From positions 1 through 11,319 of the forward strand of contig VGGM01000019.1 in NCBI GenBank assembly GCA_016868515.1: a stretch of DNA of 11,319 nucleotides, read 5' to 3'. The stretch is from Bacteroidota bacterium (lineage in GTDB: Bacteria > Bacteroidota > Bacteroidia > Bacteroidales > VadinHA17). Made by a program: the position numbers and the translations under genes. This document shows, piece after piece, positions 1 through 7,236 of the stretch. The stretch's first letter is position 1. Each line of letters opens with the position of its first letter. The notes beneath the pieces are model-generated. The model was not told the DNA's origin, did not search any database, and worked only from the letters and a program-made list of their open reading frames with translations.

Positions 1-563
1 CAGCTATTCAGAATGGAATCTCGGTTGACACATCAATGGGTTTTACTCCGGTCGACGGTCTTATTATGGGCACGCGTACCGGTGAAATAGACCCCGGGGT
101 TCTGCTGTTCCTGGCCGATAAGGAGGATATGAGCCTTACAGGTGTCAATAACCTTATCAACAAGAGGAGCGGGGTTGCAGGAATATCAAAGCTCTCATCC
201 GATATGCGCGATCTGGAGACCGCCGCCCTCGCCGGAAACAAACTCGCCCAGCTTGCCCTTGAAATGTATGCCTATAAGGTTAAGAAATTCATCGGAGCCT
301 ATGTGGCAGCCATGAATGGCATTGATCTTCTGATATTTACAGGTGGCATAGGTGAGAATGACTTCAACATGAGGAAAATGATCTGTACCGGGATGGAATA
401 CCTAGGTGTTGAATTCGACGCACAGGTAAATGACAGAGTGAAGAGCAAGGACCTTATAATCTCAAAACCCGGAAGCAGGGTAACGGTTATGACCGTTACT
501 ACCGACGAAGAACTGGTAATAGCTACTGATACCAGGAACATTGTTGAAGCAATGGGCATTTAA
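1..563 (+). CDS. ackA: Acetate kinase, C-terminal part (5' end outside window)
   Basis: Acetate kinase interconverts acetyl-phosphate + ADP and acetate + ATP in the cytoplasm. The frame is open from base 3 and gives 186 residues, against about 400 for the family, so roughly the first 210 residues lie to the left. The visible part opens with the family block SVDTSMGFTP followed by MGTRTGEIDP, whose Arg corresponds to the catalytic Arg241 of the Methanosarcina enzyme. It continues with KKFIGAY, the nucleotide-site block FTGGIGEND, and DEELVIATDT near the end, whose Glu corresponds to Glu384. No frameshift or lost key residue is seen. A phosphotransacetylase gene would be expected upstream but is not visible. 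The next gene starts 36-51 bases downstream on the same strand with no terminator between, so cotranscription with the butyrate genes is likely. Butyrate kinases share the fold, but the DTSMGFTP block and C-terminal layout are those of AckA. Confidence 0.96.
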   Translation, partial: AIQNGISVDTSMGFTPVDGLIMGTRTGEIDPGVLLFLADKEDMSLTGVNNLINKRSGVAGISKLSSDMRDLETAALAGNKLAQLALEMYAYKVKKFIGAYVAAMNGIDLLIFTGGIGENDFNMRKMICTGMEYLGVEFDAQVNDRVKSKDLIISKPGSRVTVMTVTTDEELVIATDTRNIVEAMGI

Positions 564-599
564 TCTTTTTCATAACCTGTTAAAACACCCCCAAGGTAT

Positions 600-1499
600 A
601 TGGTACTCAGGAAAATGAATGATCTGAAGGCTCTTGCAACAAAGGGCCAGAGGCGAAAGCTGGTGCTGGCAGCTGCTCAGGACCATTTCTCTCTTAATGC
701 TGTCATGCAGGCCTGTGCAGATGGAATTATTGAACCTGTTCTGGTTGGCGCCAAGTCAGAAATTGATGCAATCGCACAGGAATTTGGTCACTCGCTGGAA
801 GGTATAAAGGTAATTGACGAACCCGACATGGAAAAGTCAGTGGAACTTTCGGTGAGGATGGTTAACCGTAAAGAGGCAGATGTACTTATGAAAGGAAAGG
901 TTGGAACCTCAACCCTGCTTAAATGTGTACTTAACAAGGAATGGGGGTTGCGTACCGGTAACCTGCTTTCGCATTTCGCCCTTTTTGAGGTTAAAACATA
1001 TCACAAACTCATTGCAGTTGCCGATGTGGCCATGAACATCGCACCAAACCTCCAGGATAAAATAGCCATAGTCGATAATTCAGTTGCCTGTCTTAATAAA
1101 CTCGGTATCCCGATGCCAAAGGTTGCCGTGCTTGGTGCTGTGGAAATGGTGAATGAGAATATGGAAGCAACCCTTCACGCAGCTCTGCTCTCCAAAATGA
1201 ACCAGCGTGACCAGATAAGGAACTGCATTATTGACGGGCCTCTGGCTTTCGATAATGCGGTAAGTTATGAAAGTGCCAGGCACAAAGGCATTATGAGTGA
1301 TGTTGCCGGCGATACCGATCTCCTGCTGATGCCCGATATAGAGGTTGGAAATGTTCTCTACAAATCACTGGTGTTTTTCGCTAATGCCAAAGTTGCAGGG
1401 GTAATACTCGGTGCCAAGGCACCTATCGTCCTTACATCACGATCCGATTCCGAGGAGGCCAAGTACTATAGTATCATACTCGCAGCTGCAGCCAGCTAA
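600..1499 (+). CDS. ptb: Phosphate butyryltransferase (first of a tandem pair)
   Basis: This cytoplasmic enzyme exchanges CoA for phosphate on butyryl-CoA or a related acyl-CoA, giving the acyl-phosphate used by butyrate kinase. The 299-residue product matches the usual length of about 300. Visible phosphate acyltransferase blocks are LAAAQDH (23-29), MKGKVGT (97-103), ADVAMNIAP (141-149), IIDGPLAFDNA (210-220), GDTDLLLMPDIE (237-248) and the CoA/phosphate-site block PIVLTSRSDS (275-284). All look canonical, so this copy is probably the active butyryl or branched-chain enzyme. An alternative ATG at 615 (MNDLKALATK) has AGGA close by and is equally plausible; the ATG at 600 was kept because it also has an AAGG upstream. 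The second copy starts 16 bases after the stop. Substrate preference among butyrate, isobutyrate and isovalerate cannot be read from the sequence. Confidence 0.92.
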   Translation: MVLRKMNDLKALATKGQRRKLVLAAAQDHFSLNAVMQACADGIIEPVLVGAKSEIDAIAQEFGHSLEGIKVIDEPDMEKSVELSVRMVNRKEADVLMKGKVGTSTLLKCVLNKEWGLRTGNLLSHFALFEVKTYHKLIAVADVAMNIAPNLQDKIAIVDNSVACLNKLGIPMPKVAVLGAVEMVNENMEATLHAALLSKMNQRDQIRNCIIDGPLAFDNAVSYESARHKGIMSDVAGDTDLLLMPDIEVGNVLYKSLVFFANAKVAGVILGAKAPIVLTSRSDSEEAKYYSIILAAAAS

Positions 1500-1515
1500 C
1501 CCGATACTGAAATGT

Positions 1516-2418
1516 ATGATCACAAAACTCGATGACCTTGCCCGCCATGTGCGGAACTCAGGAAGGAGATACCGCATTGCGGTAGCCTGGGCCCAGGATT
1601 CAAACACCATTGGTGCTCTCCGGAAAGCCTGCGATGAAGGCTTTGCCGAACCTGTAATGATAGGTATCACCACCGAAATCTCGAAACTTGCCGCAGAACA
1701 GGGAATTGGCACCGACGGGTTCACACTGATAGATGTCAGAAATGAATCAGACGCCGCCAGTCTGGCTGTTGAGATGACCAGGAGTGGTGAGACAGATGTG
1801 GTGATGAAGGGACTAATCGGAACCGATAAGTTCCTCAGGGCGGTAATGGACAAGGAAAAAGGCATACTGGCACCGAAATCAGTAATGTCATATGTTTGTG
1901 CCGTTGAGATACCCGCCTACAGGAAACTTCTATTCATCACCGACCCTGCAGTAATTCCTTTCCCTGACCTCGACCAGAAAGTTGCTATGGTAAAGTATGC
2001 TATTCAGATGGCCAACCGGTTCGGGATCGGTAAACCCAAAGTGGCACTCATCGGGGCAACTGAGAAGGTCAGCAGGCAGTTCGAAAATACAATTGACTAT
2101 TCGGTTATCTGCAAAATGGCTGAGAGAGGTCAGTTTAAAGAATGCATAATCGACGGGCCTCTTGACATTTTCCTCGCATGCGACCCTCAGAGCCCGGCAA
2201 TAAAAGGTGTGCCAACTCCTGTAAATGGCGATGCCGATATTCTCCTGTTCCCCGACATCGAATCGTGTAACCCCTTCTACAAGGGCCTTATGCTTTTTGG
2301 AAAAGGTGAACTTGCCGGAATGATATGCGGAACCACTAAGCCGGTGGTTGTAATGTCGCGGAGTGAAAGTGAAAAATCAAAATACTACTGCCTGGCACTT
2401 GCCTGCCTGATGGCGTAA
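1516..2418 (+). CDS. Phosphate butyryltransferase-like acyltransferase (second, divergent copy)
   Basis: The frame is open from 1411, but the ATG at 1516 gives a 300-residue protein that aligns end to end with the preceding gene and avoids an overlap, so it was chosen. Shared blocks are VAWAQD (23-28), MKGLIGT (97-103), IIDGPLDIFLA (211-221), GDADILLFPDIE (238-249) and PVVVMSRSES (276-285). It is clearly a paralogue but more diverged: the middle block reads TDPAVIPFP where the first copy has ADVAMNIAP, and the end block has VMSRSES where the first copy has LTSRSDS. The Ser-Arg pair is kept. It may act on a different acyl-CoA, form a mixed oligomer with the first copy, or have reduced activity; the sequence does not decide. 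It lies between ptb and butyrate kinase on the same strand, which supports a role in the same pathway. Confidence 0.87.
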   Translation: MITKLDDLARHVRNSGRRYRIAVAWAQDSNTIGALRKACDEGFAEPVMIGITTEISKLAAEQGIGTDGFTLIDVRNESDAASLAVEMTRSGETDVVMKGLIGTDKFLRAVMDKEKGILAPKSVMSYVCAVEIPAYRKLLFITDPAVIPFPDLDQKVAMVKYAIQMANRFGIGKPKVALIGATEKVSRQFENTIDYSVICKMAERGQFKECIIDGPLDIFLACDPQSPAIKGVPTPVNGDADILLFPDIESCNPFYKGLMLFGKGELAGMICGTTKPVVVMSRSESEKSKYYCLALACLMA

Positions 2419-2459
2419 AGACAATAGGTAATTATATTAACCAACATAACCAGCAAATA

Positions 2460-3533
2460 GTGAAACGGCTCATTCTTGCAATTAACCCGGGTTCCACCTC
2501 TACCAAATTTGGCCTGTTCGAGGAGGATAAACTTCTGTTTGATGTAACTCTCAGGCATACAAGTGATGATATCTCAGAATTCTCAAAGATTACCGACCAG
2601 TATTCATTCAGGAAAGAACTAATTGAGAGGGAACTCAGGGTAAGGAGCGTTCAAAGGGATGGTATCAAAGCGGTTGTTGGCAGGGGAGGGCTTATAAAGC
2701 CTATTGAATCAGGTATATACGAAGTTAATGAACAAATGAGACGAGACCTGGAAGCCGGTCTTATGGGAGAACACGCGAGCAATCTGGGCGGACTCATAGC
2801 CGATAACCTGGCCAGTTCAATGCCTTCCGCAAGGGCCTTTATTGTTGACCCGGTGGTTGTTGATGAACTTGAACCGGTTGCAAGAATTGCTGGTCATCCT
2901 GAATTCAGAAGGGTCTCTATATTTCACGCCCTAAACCAGAAGGCTATTGCCAGAACTTATGCCGGAGCGGCAGGAAAGCAATATGAGAAACTTAACCTGA
3001 TTGTCGCTCACATGGGCGGAGGAATAAGTGTGGGTGCACACAGAAGGGGCAGGGTGGTTGATGTCAACAATGCACTGAACGGTGATGGTCCGTTTTCTCC
3101 TGAACGTTCCGGAGGACTGCCTGCCGGTCAGATTGTCGACTTATGCTTCAGTGGCCGGTTTTCAAAAGATGAGTTGAAGGCTATGATAACAGGTAAGGGA
3201 GGCATGGTAGCCTACCTCGGTACAAATGATTTCAGGGATATCTGCAGAAGAGCCGGTGAAGGAGAGGAGATGCCTCTTCTGATACTGGATGCAGCTGCAT
3301 ACCAGGTTTCCAAGGAGATAGGGGCCCTTGCAACTGTCCTTCACGGTAATGTTGATGCAATAATACTTACGGGTGGAATGGCCTATCAGGAAGTATTTGT
3401 CAATAAAATAATGGAAATGACCTCATTCCTGGCCCCTGTGAAAGTTTACCCCGGGGAGGATGAACTTAAAGCCCTTGCTTTTAATGGACTCCTGGCTCTC
3501 GATGGCCTTATACAGATTAAAGAGTATAAATAA
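2460..3533 (+). CDS. buk: Butyrate kinase
   Basis: Butyrate kinase makes butyrate (or a branched short-chain acid) and ATP from the acyl-phosphate and ADP. It belongs to the acetate and sugar kinase/Hsp70 actin-like ATPase fold. The 357-residue product has the family length and every expected block: INPGSTSTKFGLF (8-20) for the phosphate loop, GRGG (74-77), MGEHASNLG (102-110), HALNQKAIAR (156-165), AHMGGGISVGAH (183-194), NGDGPFSPERSGGLP (207-221), GKGGMVAYLGTND (245-257), ILTGGMAY (302-309) and PGEDELKALA (331-340). The start codon is GTG, placed directly before KRLILAINPGSTSTK, the normal N-terminus, so it is well supported. It follows the second acyltransferase by 41 bases without a terminator and ends 9 bases from the stop of a convergent gene. 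With the acyltransferases it forms the ptb-buk route to butyrate, an alternative to butyryl-CoA:acetate CoA-transferase. Confidence 0.96.
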   Translation: MKRLILAINPGSTSTKFGLFEEDKLLFDVTLRHTSDDISEFSKITDQYSFRKELIERELRVRSVQRDGIKAVVGRGGLIKPIESGIYEVNEQMRRDLEAGLMGEHASNLGGLIADNLASSMPSARAFIVDPVVVDELEPVARIAGHPEFRRVSIFHALNQKAIARTYAGAAGKQYEKLNLIVAHMGGGISVGAHRRGRVVDVNNALNGDGPFSPERSGGLPAGQIVDLCFSGRFSKDELKAMITGKGGMVAYLGTNDFRDICRRAGEGEEMPLLILDAAAYQVSKEIGALATVLHGNVDAIILTGGMAYQEVFVNKIMEMTSFLAPVKVYPGEDELKALAFNGLLALDGLIQIKEYK

Positions 3534-3542
3534 TACCAGTGG

Positions 3543-4238
3543 TTAAGGTGTGGTTCTGCTAAGTGGTAAAACCTTTCCATTGAAATACTTATGTCCGGTT
3601 AGGGCAAATTCTGCCAGGAACACCGCCGCCTCCTCTGCCGTAATTGGAGCCTTGTATCCGGGAAAGGCTTTACTCAGCATATCCGTCTGAACTGCACCCG
3701 GACAGAGGCAATTGACGCTGATTCCGTAATCCCCGAGTTCTGCTGCCAGCGATTCGCTGATATTAGCCAGTGCTGCCTTGGAGGCGCTATACCATGCGAG
3801 GCCCGGAAATCTCATGCTGCCCTGAAATCCCCCCATGCTGCCGATATTCAGTACATGGGAAGGATTGCTCATGTATGGAACCATCTCTCTTATGAAAAAC
3901 GCAGGTCCGAAATAATTGGTTTCCATCATACTCCTGACATCACTCTCTGATGCCTCAATAAAGGATGCTTTTTTGAACAGGCCTGCAAAATTTATCAGAA
4001 CGTCAATTCTAAGCTCACTGGAAAACAGATGGTTTTTAAGCGATTCCAGCCTGTTATCACGCATTGTGGTGTCGAGGTCGAATACTTCAATACTCTTGCC
4101 GGAACAGGCACCTTTTAGGCTCCTGAGGGCGTTTTTATCCCTGCCTGTGACAATTACCCGGTTGTTATCTGATTCAGCAAGCCTAAGAGCAGTCTCACGT
4201 CCCATGCCTCTCGAACCGCCGTTGATAAGTATATTCAT
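3543..4238 (-). CDS. Short-chain dehydrogenase/reductase (SDR), classical type
   Basis: This is a 231-residue single-domain NAD(P)-dependent oxidoreductase of unknown substrate. The Rossmann glycine motif is present as NGGSRGMG (6-13), with Asn in place of the usual first Thr. An Arg in TGRD (31-34) after the second beta strand hints at NADPH preference. The adenine-stabilising NNAG motif reads NFAG (83-86). The catalytic set is complete: Asn108 in TNYFG, Ser134 in NIGSMGG, and Tyr150/Lys154 in YSASK, followed by CPGAVQTD (179-186), the usual segment after strand 6. It is slightly shorter than the typical 245-250 residues because the C-terminal substrate loop is short. It converges with butyrate kinase and diverges from the secreted protein gene across a 113-base gap. 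The context does not indicate a pathway. Confidence 0.9.
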   Translation of the reverse strand: MNILINGGSRGMGRETALRLAESDNNRVIVTGRDKNALRSLKGACSGKSIEVFDLDTTMRDNRLESLKNHLFSSELRIDVLINFAGLFKKASFIEASESDVRSMMETNYFGPAFFIREMVPYMSNPSHVLNIGSMGGFQGSMRFPGLAWYSASKAALANISESLAAELGDYGISVNCLCPGAVQTDMLSKAFPGYKAPITAEEAAVFLAEFALTGHKYFNGKVLPLSRTTP

Positions 4239-4305
4239 CGCAACTGATACTGGTTATGAACTTTTTTATTTTATTTACCCTCTGTTTTCGTAAAAGTATT
4301 AAAAT

Positions 4306-4349
4306 CCGGTATAATCATAACCGGAATACTATAATAATACCAGAATACT
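4306..4349. repeat. Short inverted and direct repeats in the divergent gap
   Basis: The gap between the leftward dehydrogenase and the rightward secreted-protein gene holds an inverted pair CCGGT (4306-4310) and ACCGG (4320-4324). It is flanked by a second pair, AGTATT (4295-4300) and AATACT (4325-4330). A near-perfect direct repeat, CCGGAATACT (4321-4330) and CCAGAATACT (4340-4349), starts 19 bases apart and ends two bases before the ATG. These may be regulator sites or a hairpin in the leader. No matching TAnnTTTG promoter was found here on either strand. Confidence 0.35.
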
Positions 4350-4351
4350 CT

Positions 4352-4912
4352 ATGAAAAGATCATTGCTGATCGTACTGCTGAAATTTATTCTGCTGAGCA
4401 TGATTCCGGTCAATGCCCAGAGTCTTAGAACCGAGACACCTCCGCTAAGGGAAAGGGTTTTCTTTGCCGGCAACATAGGGCTGCAGTTTGGTACTTACAC
4501 AAACATACAACTTGCCCCTTCAGTGGGCATATGGCTGTTACCCCGACTGGCCGTTGCGGCCGGACCGACATATCAGTACTACAAGGATCCGTTTGGTAAA
4601 ACCGATATATGGGGGCCACGTGCCTATACTCAGTTTCTGATTATACAGGATATAAACAACATTATCCCACTGGGTATCGGAATAGGCATTTATACACACC
4701 TTGAATACGAGGGCCTTAGTCTTAAAAGGGATTTCTGGATTAATCCCTATGATGAGGGCAGGTTCTTTTTAAACTCGGCACTGGCTGGATTTGGTATTAA
4801 CCAGCAGATAGGACCCAGATCGTCAATGACTTTTACCATCCTATGGGTCCTGTCGGATGACAAATACCAGGTTTACAGCAATCCCGAGATACGAATAGGA
4901 TTTATGTTCTAG
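4352..4912 (+). CDS. Secreted protein of unknown function, probable outer-membrane beta-barrel
   Basis: The frame is open from 4256, but the ATG at 4352 gives a 186-residue protein starting with a textbook signal peptide: Lys-Arg, then a hydrophobic stretch (LLIVLLKFILLSMIPV, 5-20) and a likely cleavage after Asn-Ala (VNA-Q, residues 20-23). The mature part is a run of short alternating strands rich in Gly and aromatics, for example GNIGLQFGTYT, LAPSVGIWLL, VAAGPTYQYY, IGIGIYTHLEY and MTFTILWVL. It ends in GFMF, with the C-terminal Phe typical of outer-membrane barrels. The likely fold is a small eight-stranded barrel of the OmpA/OmpW type, but no named family is recognised. It has no plug, no Pal-like domain and no lipoprotein Cys. 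It is separated from the prolyl isomerase gene by about 106 bases that contain a promoter, so it is probably a single-gene unit. Confidence 0.72.
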   Translation: MKRSLLIVLLKFILLSMIPVNAQSLRTETPPLRERVFFAGNIGLQFGTYTNIQLAPSVGIWLLPRLAVAAGPTYQYYKDPFGKTDIWGPRAYTQFLIIQDINNIIPLGIGIGIYTHLEYEGLSLKRDFWINPYDEGRFFLNSALAGFGINQQIGPRSSMTFTILWVLSDDKYQVYSNPEIRIGFMF

Positions 4913-4948
4913 TAATATACATCAATCGGTTATATAACATCAGGGGAA

Positions 4949-4981
4949 TTGAGTTCATAATATCCTATTATTGTATTTTTG
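4949..4981 (+). promoter_or_regulatory. Bacteroidota-type promoter for the FKBP gene
   Basis: TTG (4949-4951), 22 bases, then TATTTTTG (4974-4981) matches the phylum's -33/-7 pattern (TTG, 17-23 bases, TAnnTTTG). Transcription would start near 4988, leaving a leader of about 30 bases before the ATG at 5019. Confidence 0.6.
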
Positions 4982-5018
4982 CCGGTCACTATTTCCAATT
5001 CATAAAAAAAGCAACTCT

Positions 5019-5555
5019 ATGAAAATCGAAAAGAATAAACACGTCTCCCTTATATATGAATTAAGGGAAGAAGACGGGAAAGGTAAAGTAATTGAAAGTC
5101 TTGATTCAGACACCCCTCTTTCGTTTGTCTATGGTGCCGGAAGGATGATTGCCGGCTTTGAGGCAGGCCTCTCATCCATATCTGAAGGCGATGACTTCAG
5201 TTTTACGGTGCCGTTTGAGGAGGCTTACGGTGGCAGACGGGAAGATATGATAATTGATGTGCCGGTTGAGATATTTTACAAAAACGGGGTTCTTGATGAG
5301 AGTATCTGCTTTGTTGGAAACAATGTTCCTATGGCTGACAGCCAGGGCAGAAGGATTGACGGTGTGGTAAATGAGATAACATCAGGGCATGTCAGGATGG
5401 ATTTCAACCACCCGATGGCCGGCTGTAATCTTCATTTCACCGGAAAGGTGCTTACTGTAAGAGATGCGTCGCCTTCAGAGCTTCAGGGATCAGACCACGG
5501 GGCAGGCTGTTCAGGCTGTTCAGGACATTCGCATGATTGTTCCGGACAGTGCTAG
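5019..5555 (+). CDS. slyD: FKBP-type peptidyl-prolyl isomerase, SlyD-like, with His/Cys-rich tail
   Basis: This is a cytoplasmic folding catalyst and chaperone of the SlyD group, 178 residues from the ATG at 5019 (the open frame begins at 4971 but has no further homology). The FKBP half shows SFVYGAGRMIAGFEAGLSS (35-53) and VPFEEAYGGR (64-73). The insert-in-flap chaperone domain follows at about 76-124, and the FKBP fold resumes with DFNHPMAGCNLHFTGKV (128-144), matching the NHPLAG signature. After residue 156 the tail is rich in metal ligands: His160, Cys164, Cys167, His170, His172, Cys174 and Cys178. E. coli SlyD has a similar tail that binds nickel and assists hydrogenase assembly; here the tail is much shorter, so metal binding is an inference. 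It has its own promoter and lies 38 bases before the symporter gene. Confidence 0.92.
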   Translation: MKIEKNKHVSLIYELREEDGKGKVIESLDSDTPLSFVYGAGRMIAGFEAGLSSISEGDDFSFTVPFEEAYGGRREDMIIDVPVEIFYKNGVLDESICFVGNNVPMADSQGRRIDGVVNEITSGHVRMDFNHPMAGCNLHFTGKVLTVRDASPSELQGSDHGAGCSGCSGHSHDCSGQC

Positions 5556-5593
5556 TGTTTAATGGTACAATTGAAACGTTAAAACTATATCGT

Positions 5594-6877
5594 ATGAACA
5601 AAAAGAAGAAAAAGTACCCGGTATGGCTTAAGATCCTTTTCGGTATGTTTCTGGGCATTATCTGGGGATTGATAGCCACCAGGACAGGCCTCGAACAATT
5701 CACTGCAAACTGGATAAAGCCGTGGGGGGTTATCTTTATTAAGTTGTTGAAACTGATAGCAGTACCAATTATATTTGTTTCACTTGTAAAAGGGATCACG
5801 AGTGTGACTGATATTTCCAGACTCTCAAGGATCGGATTGAAAACCCTCGCACTGTATGTAGTTACAACAGCCTTTACTGTCGTTCTTGGCCTGCTGGTAG
5901 TCAATACGTTCAGGCCCGGCGAGTCGTTTTCCGAGGAGAAAAGAAGAGAACTTCAGGAGGTTTATGCCAATTCGGTCAGTGAAAAACAGGAAGTGGCCGG
6001 TACTGTCACAGGGAAGTCACCTCTGTTCTTTTTCGAGGATATGGTACCTGATAATATCGTTAATGCAGCAGGAGATAACTCAAAAATGCTGCAGATAATC
6101 TTCTTTGCCGTCATTTTTTCGATTGCAATGATACTGATCGAAGCCCGGAAAGTTGCTGCTGTAAGTAATTTCATTGAATCGCTCAATGAGATCATGCTTA
6201 AGATAGTCGACCTGATTATGGGATTCGCTCCTGTTGGAGTATTTGCCCTTCTTTCTGCACTTGTAACCGACTTCTCAGGCGATACACAGCTGTTTGTTGC
6301 ATTGGGCAAATACGCTGTCATAACCTTCTTCGGTATTGTCGGCATTCTCGTTATTGTTTATCCGTTGATGATAATGGTGTTTACCCGTATTAAGGTGAAG
6401 GACTTTATGAAAGCACTGTTTCCAGCTCAGCTGGTAGCCTTTACAACAAGCTCAAGTGCTGCCACACTGCCTGTCACATTGAAGCAGTGTACTGAGAAAC
6501 TGGGGATCTCAGAGGGTGTTGCAAATTTCGTTCTTCCTGTAGGCGTAACAGTCAATATGAATGGTTCATCGTTCTACCAGGCGGTCTCAGCCGTGTTCAT
6601 TGCACAGGTCTTTGGTCTCGATCTTACAATCTCACAACAGCTTATAATTGTGCTGACTGCCACACTTGCTTCAATAGGAGCACCGGGTGTACCCGGAGGG
6701 GCTGTAATTATGCTGGTAATCGTGCTTGGATCGGTTGGAATCCCCGCTGAAGGTCTGGCTCTTATATTAGGCATTGAAAGACCACTCGATATGATCCGTA
6801 CTGTTGCCAATGTAACTGGAGACGCTACCGTCGCAACTATAGTGGAATCCGGCGAAAGAAAGCGCCAGAAAGCATAA
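5594..6877 (+). CDS. Sodium (or proton):dicarboxylate/acidic amino acid symporter (DAACS/SLC1 family)
   Basis: This is an inner-membrane secondary transporter of the GltP/DctA family, 427 residues from the ATG at 5594. It opens with a Lys-rich cytoplasmic stretch (KKKKK, 3-7) and then eight hydrophobic segments and two re-entrant hairpins. Hairpin 1 has the serine-rich TTSSSAATLPVT (from Thr284). TM7 carries NMNGS (321-325) where most relatives have NMDGT. Hairpin 2 has GAPGVPGGAV (from Gly362). TM8 has DMIRTVANVTGD (399-410): Asp399 and Arg402 match GltPh Asp394 and Arg397, which bind the amino group and side-chain carboxylate of aspartate, and Asn406/Asp410 match its Na1 ligands. The Arg argues for an acidic substrate (aspartate, glutamate or C4-dicarboxylate) over a neutral amino acid. 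A gap of only 38 bases from the FKBP gene and a strong terminator after it suggest a two-gene transcript. Confidence 0.93.
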   Translation: MNKKKKKYPVWLKILFGMFLGIIWGLIATRTGLEQFTANWIKPWGVIFIKLLKLIAVPIIFVSLVKGITSVTDISRLSRIGLKTLALYVVTTAFTVVLGLLVVNTFRPGESFSEEKRRELQEVYANSVSEKQEVAGTVTGKSPLFFFEDMVPDNIVNAAGDNSKMLQIIFFAVIFSIAMILIEARKVAAVSNFIESLNEIMLKIVDLIMGFAPVGVFALLSALVTDFSGDTQLFVALGKYAVITFFGIVGILVIVYPLMIMVFTRIKVKDFMKALFPAQLVAFTTSSSAATLPVTLKQCTEKLGISEGVANFVLPVGVTVNMNGSSFYQAVSAVFIAQVFGLDLTISQQLIIVLTATLASIGAPGVPGGAVIMLVIVLGSVGIPAEGLALILGIERPLDMIRTVANVTGDATVATIVESGERKRQKA

Positions 6878-6959
6878 TTTGTATCGAATAGCGCAGCCGG
6901 CATGAAACAACCCTGGTAATAATTTACCGGTTAGCATAGGGTATTAAATTGATATTGTG

Positions 6960-6998
6960 GCTCCTGCCTCTGTAATATAGGGCAGGAGCTGCTTTTTT
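6960..6998 (+). terminator. Rho-independent terminator after the symporter gene
   Basis: A perfect 9-bp stem, GCTCCTGCC (6960-6968) with GGCAGGAGC (6981-6989), encloses a 12-base loop and is followed by TG and a T-rich run, CTTTTTT (6992-6998). It lies 82 bases after the symporter stop and should end that transcript. Confidence 0.88.
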
Positions 6999-7122
6999 AT
7001 ACCTGCAGGAGCAAGGTATTTGCCGAACGGATTCAGGTTTGATCAGGATTTTCGTCTTAAGCAGGTTTTGCTGAGAGCGATCATTCCGCTTCAATAAACG
7101 GTATGGCCGTACATCCGTCGTA

Positions 7123-7236
7123 TTACAACTGAGATAATATCCGGAAATCTCCCGGTTACAGATGTAATCAGATTTATCATGTGTTGAAACAATGACTTTG
7201 GTTACGGATGTAACCAAACGATAGTTAGTAATGTAA
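7123..7236. promoter_or_regulatory. Upstream group of operator-like palindromes (TTACA-N2-TGTAA)
   Basis: One perfect site, TTACAGATGTAA (7156-7167), is joined by TTACGGATGTAA (7202-7213, one mismatch) and the weaker TTAGTAATGTAA (7225-7236) and TTACAACTGAGA (7123-7134), each with two mismatches. The site at 7202 lies inside a longer perfect inverted repeat with 9-bp arms TTTGGTTAC (7197-7205) and GTAACCAAA (7210-7218). Start-to-start distances from 7156 are 46 and 23 bases. The likely ligand is a dimeric DNA-binding protein, perhaps the helix-turn-helix protein encoded at 7573; that pairing is inferred. Confidence 0.5.

Noticed and set aside
1411..1515. Longer start for the second acyltransferase, overlapping the first by 89 bases
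   Set aside because: The extra residues have no family homology and the ATG at 1516 gives the standard 300-residue length.
6981..7094. Rightward 37-codon open stretch with protein-like content (for example GFRFDQDFRLKQ)
   Set aside because: It has no ATG, begins inside the terminator stem, and matches no family I recognise. It could be the remnant of a gene's 3' end, but a protein search would be needed.
6924..7217. Leftward 97-codon open frame in the intergenic region
   Set aside because: It runs through the symporter terminator and two operator-like palindromes, has no recognisable motif, and its composition is unlike the neighbouring genes.
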